A DNA stretch of 64,000 bases from Pisolithus tinctorius (Eukaryota; Basidiomycota; Agaricomycetes; Boletales; Pisolithaceae): NCBI GenBank assembly GCA_024663395.1, contig JANFAH010000010.1, positions 1,488,001 to 1,552,000 of the forward strand, given 5' to 3'. Numbering within the stretch: position 1 is the first letter of the stretch; every line of letters starts with the position of its first letter. Shown here in pieces: positions 21,311-31,645 of the stretch. The notes under the pieces were generated by a model. It searched no databases. It worked only from the letters and a program-made list of their open reading frames with translations, and was not told the DNA's origin. Made by a program: the position numbers and the translations under genes.

Positions 21311-22331
21311 ATGTCCCCCCTTCTCCTCCTCCTCCATCAGAGCCCCGTTCATGAAGTTTTTGTTAACTTCGCTGAGAGGATGGAAGGGTGGGAGACGCGA
21401 TTGTGTATGCTCTCATTGCCCCACAGACCCCCAATGCCCTAGCCCCCTTTGATGCCTGACTCATGCCCTTCAATTCTGGAATTAATACTTCCCTATCTGG
21501 AAACACCATCCATCTGTCATGCCATCTTTGGGTCTAGAGATGTCTCCACCAAGATCTAACTTGCATCGCCACCCCCTAATGTGATATCAGTGCGCTTACT
21601 CAGTTTCTGATTCTATTTGACTCGTTTTGTGATATTTTGACTATCCCTGACTCGTTTATTGCCAATACTTACCAATCTTCTTTGCTTGCTTACTTTTTAT
21701 TTCTCGCTTACTCATCATGATTACTCGGTCCTTACTCATTACTTACCAAGTGTTTGTGCCTTGTTTGTCACAAGCTGTGCTCCCCCCACAGTATATAAAC
21801 CCCCATGTACTTAGCTAAAAAAAAAGAAAATTAAGAAGCAATTCAGAAGTCACTCAGCAGTCAGTTCAGTGCATATCTCATCATCGACAGTTGAGGCTCC
21901 ATGAAGGGGTCTATCTGTTGTCATTCATATCATTGGTAGTTGAGGCTCTACAAAGGGGTCTATCTACCTCCATCATTCATCTGAAGCTTTATCCCCACTT
22001 AGTCAGCAAGTCCTGCTTAGTCATCCATCCACTCCTGCATAACTCGTCAATGACTTGTGCCAGGAGCACGTTGTATCAAAGTCTATCATTCCAGAAGTCC
22101 TTTCGGCTGAACACCTTCACTCCATTCAGCATCCCCCATCCAATCATCACCTGCTTGTCTTCTCCTGCATAACTCGTTGTCGACTTGTGCTAGGAGCACC
22201 CTCCCATTGAAGTTTCCCCCTCTTAGGTTTCTGCACTCCAGGTTCCGCAGAGGCAAACCACCACTCACTCTTATTTGTCTTTTGTGTTGGTTTTGGTTGG
22301 TTTTCACCACCTTTCCACACTTTGACTCACA
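21311..22331 (+). repeat. 1.85-kb repeat copy D, right part
   Basis: Resumes at the proline codons of the shared ORF right after the Gypsy-1 target duplication and runs to the TTTGACTCACA end at 22331. It has the TATATAAA box (around 21790), the two TTGAGGCTC modules and the two hairpins. The TCAT duplication follows. Confidence 0.8.
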
Positions 22332-23639
22332 TCATGATGGCACTGGCTTCATCAATCGTGCAGGATGGCATTGGGATGTGGAAGCAAATGTAGGGGGTGA
22401 CTCACCTTCAGCACTGCACTCAGGGTCTGAAGGGAGTGCTGTCAATGTCGCTTAGACCTTTGGGTGGCTCCAATTGTGATTGGTATCGAGACATAGACCT
22501 ACTCTAAGATTTATCAATACAACGAGTTGGCAGTTTGAGCCTTTGAGGTCTTAGCTATTCTTGGAATGTGAATGTGTGTTGGGCAACCTCAGAAGTTGGT
22601 GGGGGGCAGCTCTGGCATCTCCTACAACTGTGCCGCATCAAGCGCTCGAGCTCAGTGGTTGACTTGGCATGTATGATAGAATGCCATGATAGGCCCATGA
22701 GCTAAATTGGTTTGTACCGAGCTGCATCTAATATATGTACTAATAAACTGACATAATATGATGTATTGAGCCTGGTCTATTATTGGTATCAAGCGGTTTA
22801 TCGTAGGTGGGCTGCCATCTAAGTGACAGAATACTGGTCACCACAAATCAACTGCACTCGTTCCACATAGTATATGTACAGTACAGTGTAACCGTGTAAC
22901 CCTAGCTGGTGCCTGTGTGATGGCGTGAATTGGCTGGACATATCATGTACAAAACTCCCTGCCCCTGCTAGTACTGTACTGTATGTAATACTGTAATGAC
23001 TTGCGGCATCACATGGAACCCGAGTTGGCAAGTGGGCAACTTCAAGCTTCAAGGGTCTTGCCCTGTCGAATAGTTCACCAATTTTATTGGTTCGACCTTG
23101 CAAATCCAGCCAGTGTGATCGCAAAAATCGGTGTACATTTCCTGTTGCAAAGTCACTTTGTAGCACTTTACAATTGCATCCAGCACTTTGTGGTTCGAAC
23201 CGGTTTGTGGCCTCGAGGACATCACAGCACTAACATCATCGCTTAGGGCAGGTTCAGATGGTGTATTGCAGCTCTGTGCATGCTGGCAGGAACCCTTGCC
23301 TCCTCCCATTGTTCCCTCTTCATTGCCTGATGCTCTTCAAGCTCTTGCTGCCATCTGTGGCTGTTGAATGATTATTATTATCGGTGAGTACCTGCCAGTG
23401 CTGATCTGAGTGTTTCACTCAGCTGACATGTTGCTATTCCCACTCCCATTATCTGCTTGGCGCTGATAGGCTTTTGAAACTGGTTTCCCACTCATGACTT
23501 CATCCACCATGATGCAGCATCTTACATCGACAAGTGGTAAGCCTAGTCTTTGTCAGCTGGGCGCTGGCTATGTCAGCCAGCTCTTTTCGTCACTCCCTTG
23601 CTCAACTTCCTCCAGACGAGTCGCCACGCTCAGAGCATC
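22332..23639. other. no gene recognised
   Basis: Right flank of repeat D and AT-rich intergenic DNA. Frames are short and unlike known families. It may hold the promoter of the PIN/XPG-like gene that follows. Confidence 0.4.
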
Positions 23640-25458
23640 ATGAGAGACTGTGAACTGTGGCCAGTCAGTACTTGATGACTCTCTTCCCTTCTGGCACATT
23701 GATGTACTGTTCATAATTAGCTTCTTATGCCTGTGGGAAGACCCTGCACACTCAGTGAGTTCGCTGCTGAGCGCTCTGACCTCTCTGGTGACAAAGCAGG
23801 TTTGCTTGCTGTGGGGTTTAATGCCAGGTTAGTGGCCTGCCATGCTCAGTCCATCTCGTCCCTGACAAATGATACTAGCACTTGGATGTTTTCACTGCTT
23901 AACATATTCTCATGGTGTTGAGCCAGTACAGGTCAGTCCCATGAAATGCCCACCATCTTCCGTCACCTCTCCACCATCTCTTGGATGCTCCTCCACCCCT
24001 ACTTTGTTTTTGATGGTCCAGACTGCCCTCAAATCAAGAGGGGAAAGGATGTCTTGGGCTGGTCCACTCCATTGCTCCTTGTGCAGCGCTTTCAGGAACT
24101 TCTGATGGCATTTGGCTTTGATTGGCATGTGGTAGGTTGCTCACTGTGGATCTCACTCAACACTAATGCAACTCACCAGGCTCCAGGAGAGGCAGAGGCA
24201 GAGCTCAGCTGCCTTCAGTCATGTGGGTTTATTGATGCTGTGGTGACCCCTTACAACAACACACTACTGTTCGGTGCAACCTGCATTCTCCATAGGTGAG
24301 TCTGTTCACACATAGAATCATGGCCGGTGTGACTGTCTGACTCGCCATAAACAATAGCATCCATGGCGACAAAGATGTGGAAGTCTACTTGGCAGAAGCC
24401 ATAGAAGATAGTGCCACCCTGGAATGGGGTGATCTCCTTCTGATCACACTCATGAGCAGTGCAGACAGTGATGTAAGTACTGCATCTGGTACCCTGAATG
24501 CATTACTCAGTTCTGTGCGATTTACAGACAGGTTGCCGCTGGTGTGATACAGATGTTGCCTGTCAGTTGGTAGATTATGGCTTTGGAAGGACCCTCCTTG
24601 AAGCTGCTATCTCACTCCAATTTGTCGAGTTCATGGAATTCGTCACTAAGTGGTGCGATAATGTCTGTGAGGTACTAAGAACAGATCCTCAGCACTTCCT
24701 GGGACATAGGTACCATGAGCTCGCTCGCGTCATCAAGGAGGAACGCTTCGAGTTCCCTGACCCCACCATCCTGGCAGTGTATCTGTCACCTCTTACCTCA
24801 TGGTCAGACAATGGACATCCCCCCATTACCTGTGTGACATCTTGTCAGCCTAATCTCACCACCCTGGCGGCATTCTGCTCGCAGTGCCTTGGCTGGCCAC
24901 CAGATACTGTTCAGTCTGCATTGATGGATGCTTGTGCTGGTGCAGCCATGCGTGCCCTTCTACAGGTGAGTTTTGCAATTATGCCAAATATGCCTATCCC
25001 ATCTCATCATTCACCATATGCAGCTGCCGGGCAATGTCGATGGTGAGGGGCTGCGACATGGCATTCAGGTCAACAGCTATTTCCACAAGTCATTGCCTAC
25101 CTACAGGCTCTCCATGCCAAGCTGGTTCCTTCTGTTGCCAGTGGAGGTGGATCTGTCAGCTGTCATGCATACGTCACCGCTGGGCAAGGTCAGTAATGGT
25201 AACCTGTTCTATGAAATGGAGGTCCCTGCCATCGTGTTGGAATACTCGAGGCCCGACTTGGTGCAAGGCGCTGTCACTCCATCCTCCCGGCCATCTTGCA
25301 TGGAATTGGTGGATGAGGATGCTGGTCTTCGACCACCCGAGCCAATGGTTAATCTTGTTCTGCCAATTCCTGAAGCTAGAGTGATTGACTTGACAGGTGG
25401 CGAGGACACACCATGTCTTGAAACTGGAGACATTGTTCTCATGAGGAGTGAGGACTAG
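23640..25458 (+). pseudogene. PIN/XPG-like (GEN1-type) nuclease family gene, degenerate
   Basis: The exons I can place are 23946-24131 (or slightly earlier), 24180-24295, 24358-24472, 24528-24965 and 25024-25458, with introns of 48-62 nt and GT-AG ends; phases match. The N-terminal part (23640-23940, with ELWPV and LSGDKAGLLAVGF) is recognisable but has frame breaks. The XPG-I region is clear: YFVFDGPDCPQIKRGK, then APGEAEAELSCLQSCGFIDAV. The next segment reads TPYNNTLLFGAT where active members have acidic residues (DDVD-like), so metal binding is probably lost. A GCRW...LVDYGFG helix-hairpin-like part and a long C-terminal region follow to the stop at 25458. Related PIN-domain proteins are multi-copy in Agaricomycetes. 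It could be a translated non-catalytic paralogue or a relic. Confidence 0.7.
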
Positions 25459-25620
25459 TCACACCTAGTACATGTATTTGTAGCGTTGTATCAGTTCATG
25501 AGTGGCACATTGTGTGCACTATTCATCCCATCCCTCACAAACTTTGAAGCCGTCAGCAGTGTACAGGTGCTTGTGTGATGTCAGTTTTGTTATGTTGTCC
25601 TTGGCCAGTTCCAGTCCAAT

Positions 25621-25690
25621 GATGGCTCCCCTGGAGTCGCAAGCAAGGCTTGACGAAGAATACGCTCGCCTCATACAGCACTGTCACAAG
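25621..25690 (+). pseudogene. fragment of RNA polymerase II largest subunit (RPB1), first piece
   Basis: Encodes MAPLESQARLDEEYARLIQ, which resembles the LDEEY(x)xL segment of RPB1 that precedes the bridge-helix/trigger-loop half. The same sentence recurs in diverged form at about 26700-26760 and in the minisatellite from 27250 on. It is too short to be functional. Identification is from remembered RPB1 sequence, supported by the more diagnostic piece at 26785-27070. Confidence 0.45.
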
Positions 25691-26034
25691 TCGACTTTCT
25701 TTTTCATTTTCCCCTTCAGACAGCATTGCTCCCCACTTCTCAACAAATTATGGGGTATGCACGAGTCTATCTCATTGACTTCCCTGCCCACTCTCGTTCT
25801 TGTGCTGTGTATCTAGCATCCTGATGCAACTGGACAATTGCTCTCTGTGATTGCCAACTTGGTCACATGCATCCCCCTATCTCCACACCCCAATATTATC
25901 TGTCTCATTTATCTCACCTTCCTCGCATACTATATCTGGGGATCACACATGGTGTGCCTACCTTATTCCTTATGATTGTCAATTTTGCGATGCCCACAAA
26001 TTGAAATATGCACTGGGCTTAGCCAGTGAGGTCT

Positions 26035-26615
26035 CATCAATACCACTGTCAAACCCGCCTCTGCGATTTCCTCCACACCCCCACCTATCCCTGTCGGCAT
26101 CGAAGATGTGTCAGCCAAAATTGCATCTGCATCATCTTCGCAGGGGTACTCCTCAATGGAGCACGTACACACCTTGCATCGAAGATGAAGACGTTCACGT
26201 TCACATCACTCGCCGTTTGGTAAACAACTTTTGGCTGGGGTGGTACCCACCTCCACAACTTCCTTCACACCCCCACCTAACCCCGTCAGCATCGAAGATG
26301 CATCAGCCAAAATTGCATCCGCATTGTCTTCACAGGGGTACTCCTTGATGGAGCACGTACACACCTTGTCATCAAAGATGGAGATGTTCGCATTCATGTC
26401 ACTCACTGTTTGGTAAGCAGTTTTTGGCTGGGGTGGTACCTGCCTCTGCAACTTCCTCCACACCCCCACCTATCCCCACTGGTGTCAAAGATGTATCAGC
26501 TGAAATCGCATCTGCATCATCTTTGCAGGGGTACTCCTCGATGGAGCACATACACACCTTGTTGTCGAAGATGAAGATGTTCATGTTCGTGTCACTCACC
26601 ATTTGGTAAACAACT
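26035..26615 (+). repeat. three tandem copies of a ~193-bp repeat
   Basis: The block containing CATCGAAGATG...CAGGGGTACTCCTC...TTTGGTAAACAACTT starts near 26098, 26290 and 26483, giving spacings of 192 and 193 bp. Copies differ mostly by transitions. Each contains a CACACCCCCACC motif. No long frame persists through all three. Confidence 0.8.
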
Positions 26616-26696
26616 TATGGCTCTACATCCATTTCATCGATACTAGAATCGCTTTCGTCCACCTTGCCAGAGTTTTGTAGATCAGTATTGACGAGA

Positions 26697-27072
26697 GCCC
26701 CCTGGAGTTGGAAATGAAGCCTCATGAAGAATATGCTCGCTGCACACCAGATCATTGTGAGTCATGGTCATTCATTTCCCCTGTGCAGACAGCTAATCCC
26801 ATGTTGTACAATCTATTGGTGAACCAGCTACTCAGATGATCATTAACACCTTCCACTATGCCAGTGTATCCAGCAAAAATGTTGCACTCAATGCGCCTCG
26901 TCTGAAAGAAATCATCAATGTTGCGACCAATATCGAAAACATGTTCACGTGAACTTACCATATACTTGAAAGCCGATATCACCTGGGACAGGATGCTGGC
27001 AAAGAATGCACAGCAAGAGCTCACTTACACACTGCTTCAAACTTTGGTCTGGGAGGGCAAAGATCCACCTTA
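26697..27072 (+). pseudogene. RPB1 fragment with GEPATQM motif
   Basis: From 26818 the plus strand reads [16 protein letters not shown], then [22 protein letters not shown], and, after a one-base frameshift near 26950, IYLKADITWDRMLAKN and QQELTYTLLQT. These are hallmark blocks of eukaryotic RPB1. A preceding exon-like piece (26697-26760) has the EEYAR sentence followed by TTTCCCCTGTGCAG, an intron acceptor-like tract. Frame breaks, missing flanks and a stop show this is a relic or captured copy rather than the working gene. Confidence 0.75.
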
Positions 27073-27249
27073 AGTCACCATGGCTCCCTCAGCTGGTGTT
27101 TGATCATGCTAGAAGGGTGAGTTGGTGAGCCACATCATTGCCCTGAGGAAGGCCCATTGATACCAATGTTAAAACAGCGGAGACAGGCTATATCCAATGA
27201 CGTCTCATCAAGGTCCCTCACACTGACAGCCTTTCTCCCCACTACAGGT

Positions 27250-29060
27250 ATGTGAAACTTGATGAAGAGTGCGCTCACCTCGTACAGGTGTGTTGCAGTC
27301 ATTCATTTGCCCTTGCACAGACAACCTTACTCCCTACTGCAGGTATTTGATGCTTGATCATTCGCTTTGCCTCATACAGGTGTGTTGCACTTGTTCATTG
27401 TCCCTTGTGCAGACAGCCTTACTCCCCACTACAGGTATGTGAAGCTTGATCATTTGTTTCCACTCGTGCAGACAGCCTTACTCCCCAGCTGCAGGTATGT
27501 GAAGTTTGACGAAGAATATGCTCGCCTTGTACAGGACCACTGTGAGTTGTGGCCATTTGCTTTTCCTTGTGCAGACAGCCTTACTCCCCAGCTGCAGGTG
27601 TGCGAAGCTTGATGAAGAATATGCCCGCCCTGTATGGGTCCTTGTGCAGACAGCCTAACTCCCCATTACAGTATGCGAAGCCTGATTGTTCGTTTCCCCT
27701 CGCATAGACAGCCTTACTCCCCATATGTTGCAGTTGTTCATTTTCCCTCGCACAGACAGCCTAACTCCCCATTACAGTATGTGAAGCCTGATCATTCATT
27801 CCCCCTTGCATAGACAGCCTTACTCCCCATACATTGCAGTCGTTCATTTTGCCTCATGCAGACAGCCTAACTCCCCATTACAGTATGCGAAGCCTGATCA
27901 TTCATTTCCCCTCGTGCAGACAGCCTAACTCCCCATTACAGTATGTACATCGCAGCCATTCGTTTTCCCTTGCACAGACAGCCTAACTCCCCATTACAGT
28001 ATGTGAAGCCTGATCATTCATTTCCCCTTGCGCAGACAGCCTAACTCCCCATTATAGTATGTGAAGCCTGATCATTCATTTCCCCTCATGCAGACAGCCT
28101 AACTCCCCATTACAGTATGTACATCACAGCTGCTCGTTTTCCCTTGCACAGACAGCCTAACTCCCCATTACAGTATGCGAAGCCTGATCATTCATTTCCC
28201 CTCACGCAGACAGCCTAACTCCCCATTATAGTATGCAAAGCCTGATCATTCATTTCCCCTCATGCAGACAGCCTAACTCCCCATTACAGTATGTACGTTG
28301 CAGCTGCTCATTTTCCCTCACACAGACAGCCTAACTCCCCATTACAGTATGCGAAGCCTGATCATTCATTTCCCCTTGCGCAGACAGCCTAACTCCCCAT
28401 TACAGTATGTATGTCACAGCCGCTCGTTTTCCCTCATGCAGACAGCCTAACTCTCCACTACAGTATGTGAAGCCTGATCTTTCATTTCCCCCTGTGCAGA
28501 CAGCCTAACTCCCCATTACAGTATGTACATCGCAGCTGCTTGTTTTCCCTCGTGCAGACAGCCTAACTCTCCACTACAGTATGCGAAGCCTGATCTTTCA
28601 TTTCCCCTCGCGCAGACAGCCTTACTCCCTGTACATTGCAGTCATTCATTTTCCCTCACGCAGACAGCTTAACTCCCCACTACAGTATGCGAAGCCTGAT
28701 CTTTCATTTCCCCTCACACAGACAGCCTTACTCCCTGTATGTTGCGGTCGTTCGTTTTCCCTCACACAGACAGCCTAACTCCCCATTACAGTATGTGAAG
28801 CCTGATCTTTCATTTCCCCTCGTGCAGACAGCCTTACTCCCCACCACAGGTATCCCAAGGTTGACGAAGAATATACCTGCCTCATACAGGACCATTGTAA
28901 GTTGCAGTCACTCATTTTCCCTCATGCAGACAGCCTTACTCCCCACTACAGGTATGCCAAGCTTGACAAAGAATACGCCTGCCTCGTACAGGACCGTCGC
29001 AAGTTGTAGTCGTTCATTTTCCCTCGTGCAGACAGCCTTGCTCCTCCCTACTACACACCT
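27250..29060 (+). repeat. 58-bp minisatellite derived from the RPB1 relic
   Basis: The core array (about 27640-28850) is built of roughly twenty 58-bp units, each CAGACAGCCTAACTCC...ATTACAGTATG... then a pyrimidine-rich tract ending GCAG. Two unit types alternate irregularly (GAAGCCTGATCATTC versus TACATCGCAGCC). Flanking longer units (27250-27640 and 28850-29040) still carry the RPB1-like CTTGACGAAGAATATGC stretch. Because 58 is not a multiple of three, frames are not conserved. Confidence 0.85.
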
Positions 29061-29279
29061 GTCAAATACACATTCAATACTCTAGCATTACATTAGTACT
29101 ACTTGACTTGCTGCACTCTGTAGTACACACATGTCGAGACTTTCTGCCAAGTCCACTCATGTATTAGAATTGAAATAAACGACTATTTGACATGGTAGCT
29201 AATGCCCCTGTGCTCGTGACTTCACACAACTCCCACATTGTGAAGTCAAGTTCAGGTCCATGATCAACATCCTGTCATA

Positions 29280-29561
29280 ATGGCCAGACAGAAGGCATCG
29301 ACTACCAAGTACCCCACCTCGTCTGGGTCCCTGAACAAGCCAAAAAAGAAGGTGAGGGTGTCTGCTGCAAAGGAACTGCCGAGCTTGCATACTGTCCATC
29401 AAATCAAGGAAGCCGGCAAGCAAACTCACCTGCGAGCAGCAAAGATGAGGGCGACGTACTTTAGGCATGTCCGTCAAGCACGCTCGTGGCTGGGGAGCCA
29501 CTTTCCGGCAGAGGGGTCACCATCAGCTCTAAGCCATGCTGTAGACAACTTGCAAGTCTAA
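29280..29561 (+). CDS. small hypothetical ORF
   Basis: 93 codons: basic N-terminus (MARQKASTTKYP, KPKKKVRVSAAKE) followed by a helical segment (RAAKMRATYFRHVRQARSWL) of the kind seen at the start of fungal tyrosine-recombinase-like proteins. That resemblance is weak. It could be the first exon of the gene that follows at 29749. No intron signals settle this. Confidence 0.3.
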   Translation: MARQKASTTKYPTSSGSLNKPKKKVRVSAAKELPSLHTVHQIKEAGKQTHLRAAKMRATYFRHVRQARSWLGSHFPAEGSPSALSHAVDNLQV

Positions 29562-29748
29562 CACATTGTTACCATCAGGGTGGGGCACAATACAGATTCA
29601 TGTTTGCCCCACTGGGGCAGTGATGGACCCTTGCATGGGTCCGGTGGTGGGGAGGGTGGGCAGAAGGCGAGCATGTGAGTTGCCCTCTTTCCTATCTGGG
29701 TGTGCAGCAGTTGATCAGTGTGTGTCGTACTGACTTCTCTTTTGCTCC

Positions 29749-30947
29749 ATGCCACCAATACAGTGCCATATGCTAATGCGCTACTTGCTTGACGAATTAC
29801 ACTGTTACGAAAATGACCACAGTGATGCACTGCATCCAGTCTCACGCAAAGCCAATGGTTCATTTGCAGGCAAAGCTGCACTTGCCAGGCCAGCCTCCAC
29901 TGAGGCACTCAACATGGCCCATGCATCGCTAACAGCAGATGTGGCCTTGCTGCACTCGACCATGAAAGAAGTCTGCCAACAGCTCAGTGACATGAGCAAC
30001 TTGGTTGCAAAGGCCCTAACCTTGCCCTTGACATACTTGGCTCAACCTGAAACAGTGTTGCATCAGGTAATGCCAGCAATTGGTGAGTCCATAAATGCTA
30101 TAACAATTCTTCCACACCAACTGACTAGTTGCATGTATCAGTCCACCAGTCACCCACACAGACCATGGCCTTGGTGCCTCCAGCAACCCAGTCCTTTTCT
30201 GTCCCAGCTGCCCAGTCCTGCTTAAACGCATTCCCAGTCCTTTGGACTGGCATGACCTCGTCATCCCTGGCAATCCAGTCTGTTTCCATCCCAGCTGCCC
30301 ATTTCTGTGCACCCACCTTCGGTTTACAGCCAACTCTTGCACAGTTCAGGATACCACAGGTCGTCCAGCCATCAGACATCGATATCTCCATCTCGACATC
30401 CCTCCCTTCTCATGTCGGACCACAGAGGACCAGCACCCACCCCTCAGTCCCTCCTCGCATCCCAAATGTGCCTGTCTTGCGTGTCGATGGGACACAGACA
30501 CCAAAATCCAACTCCTGGAGGGATGTAGTGCACCACTGGATGGAAGGTGAGCCATGACTTGGCCTGTACATTCCACTCAAGGACTGGCCACACCACCACC
30601 GCAATGGGAAGCATGGGCGGCAGTTCAATACGAAGCACCACCAGTGAGGTGTCATCACGACAGAATTTCTCAATGAGTAAGTCAGTTTGTTCGCATCACC
30701 ACCTCCTGAGCTCCTCCTGGCAAACTCTGCCCTCTGAGTCTCTGATGACATTTCCCTTCAGATTCCAAGGTGATGAGGAAGCCTTCCTCAAGGCTTATGG
30801 AAGTGCTGCCAGTCTAGGACACACAAGACTCCTCAAGGCAATCTTGGATGCTTGCAAACAGCATCCCAGAGATGGGGAACGCCATCGTCACCTTGCTGAC
30901 AAAGTCCATGACATTCCTTCGATGGGGCAATCCAGCAATGATCAGTA
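29749..30947 (+). pseudogene. broken Agaricomycete hypothetical gene (WRDVVHHW...AAFLKAYG family)
   Basis: An N-terminal part (29749-30225) predicted helical is followed by a Pro/Ser-rich stretch and a recognisable C-terminal pattern: IPNVPVLRVDGTQ...SWRDVVHHWMEGEP, LGLYIPLKDWP, VITTEFLNE, then after an intron (about 30678-30762) EEAFLKAYGSAASLGHTRLL. Two stops inside this region, TGA at 30555-30557 and at 30645-30647, sit where the family has arginine or a similar residue and fit CGA to TGA. The family is widespread and of unknown function in Agaricomycetes, often near transposons; this is from memory. Confidence 0.5.
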
Positions 30948-31549
30948 GTGATGCATGTCGACATCATTTTGTCTTTTTCTTCTCCTTCTTAATACTTAAA
31001 CTATGTTGTCGTCGTTGTCATCATCTTCGCATGCCATACATATTACTGTCATACACATCATACAGCAACTTCAATTTTCATTTTTTTGGGTCTCTCGAAG
31101 TCTGCTAGGTCACTGTGTAAGGTGACATGATTGTCATTCCGATCCTCTGAAATCATACCGTTGTGGTCACACCATCATGGGGAATGTTGTCGAGCACAAT
31201 CATCGACGATGTGCTGCTTGCAAATGGTCTGACCATAGTACATGCATATATAGCAGCATGTAGAGATCGTATGTAATGAAATGGGTGATGTGTGTATATG
31301 ATCCCATGGAAGCTTCCAAGCTGGGGGTGATGGAGCCTGATCGGGCTCGATCACACTATTGCCAACAGGATGCGACTGCATATGGCATGCCCAGCCATGC
31401 CGATGATGCTGGCAAGGGGGACAATGGGGCCAAGGTGGCTGACGGTGGCTGATGGCAGTGATGTCACAGGGTTTCCGGCCTCTCAGATCACATGCGTGCG
31501 CTGGCTGCAGTTGGCAGGTCTGCTTCACCACCACTGCCAATTTCTTGTG
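30948..31549. other. no gene recognised
   Basis: AT-rich spacer with short frames only. It ends at a truncated copy of the 360-bp LTR-like repeat. Confidence 0.4.
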
Positions 31550-31645
31550 CTAAGTACCACTAGCAGAAAAAACACCTAGAATCAAAACTAAATAAAATGA
31601 ACAAAATAAAACAATTCCCCTAGTAGGGAAATTACATTCCCTACA
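31550..31645 (+). repeat. truncated copy of the 360-bp LTR-like repeat
   Basis: Matches the last ~96 bp of the insert at 16655-17014, ending TTACATTCCCTACA. It abuts the chitin synthase relic exactly at its terminal base, while the other side is lost, so an insertion followed by a deletion removed the rest of the chitin synthase. Confidence 0.75.

Noticed and set aside
27640..28850. CRISPR-like regular array (58-bp period)
   Set aside because: Units are contiguous and similar along their full length, with no unique spacers, and the genome is clearly eukaryotic. It is a minisatellite.
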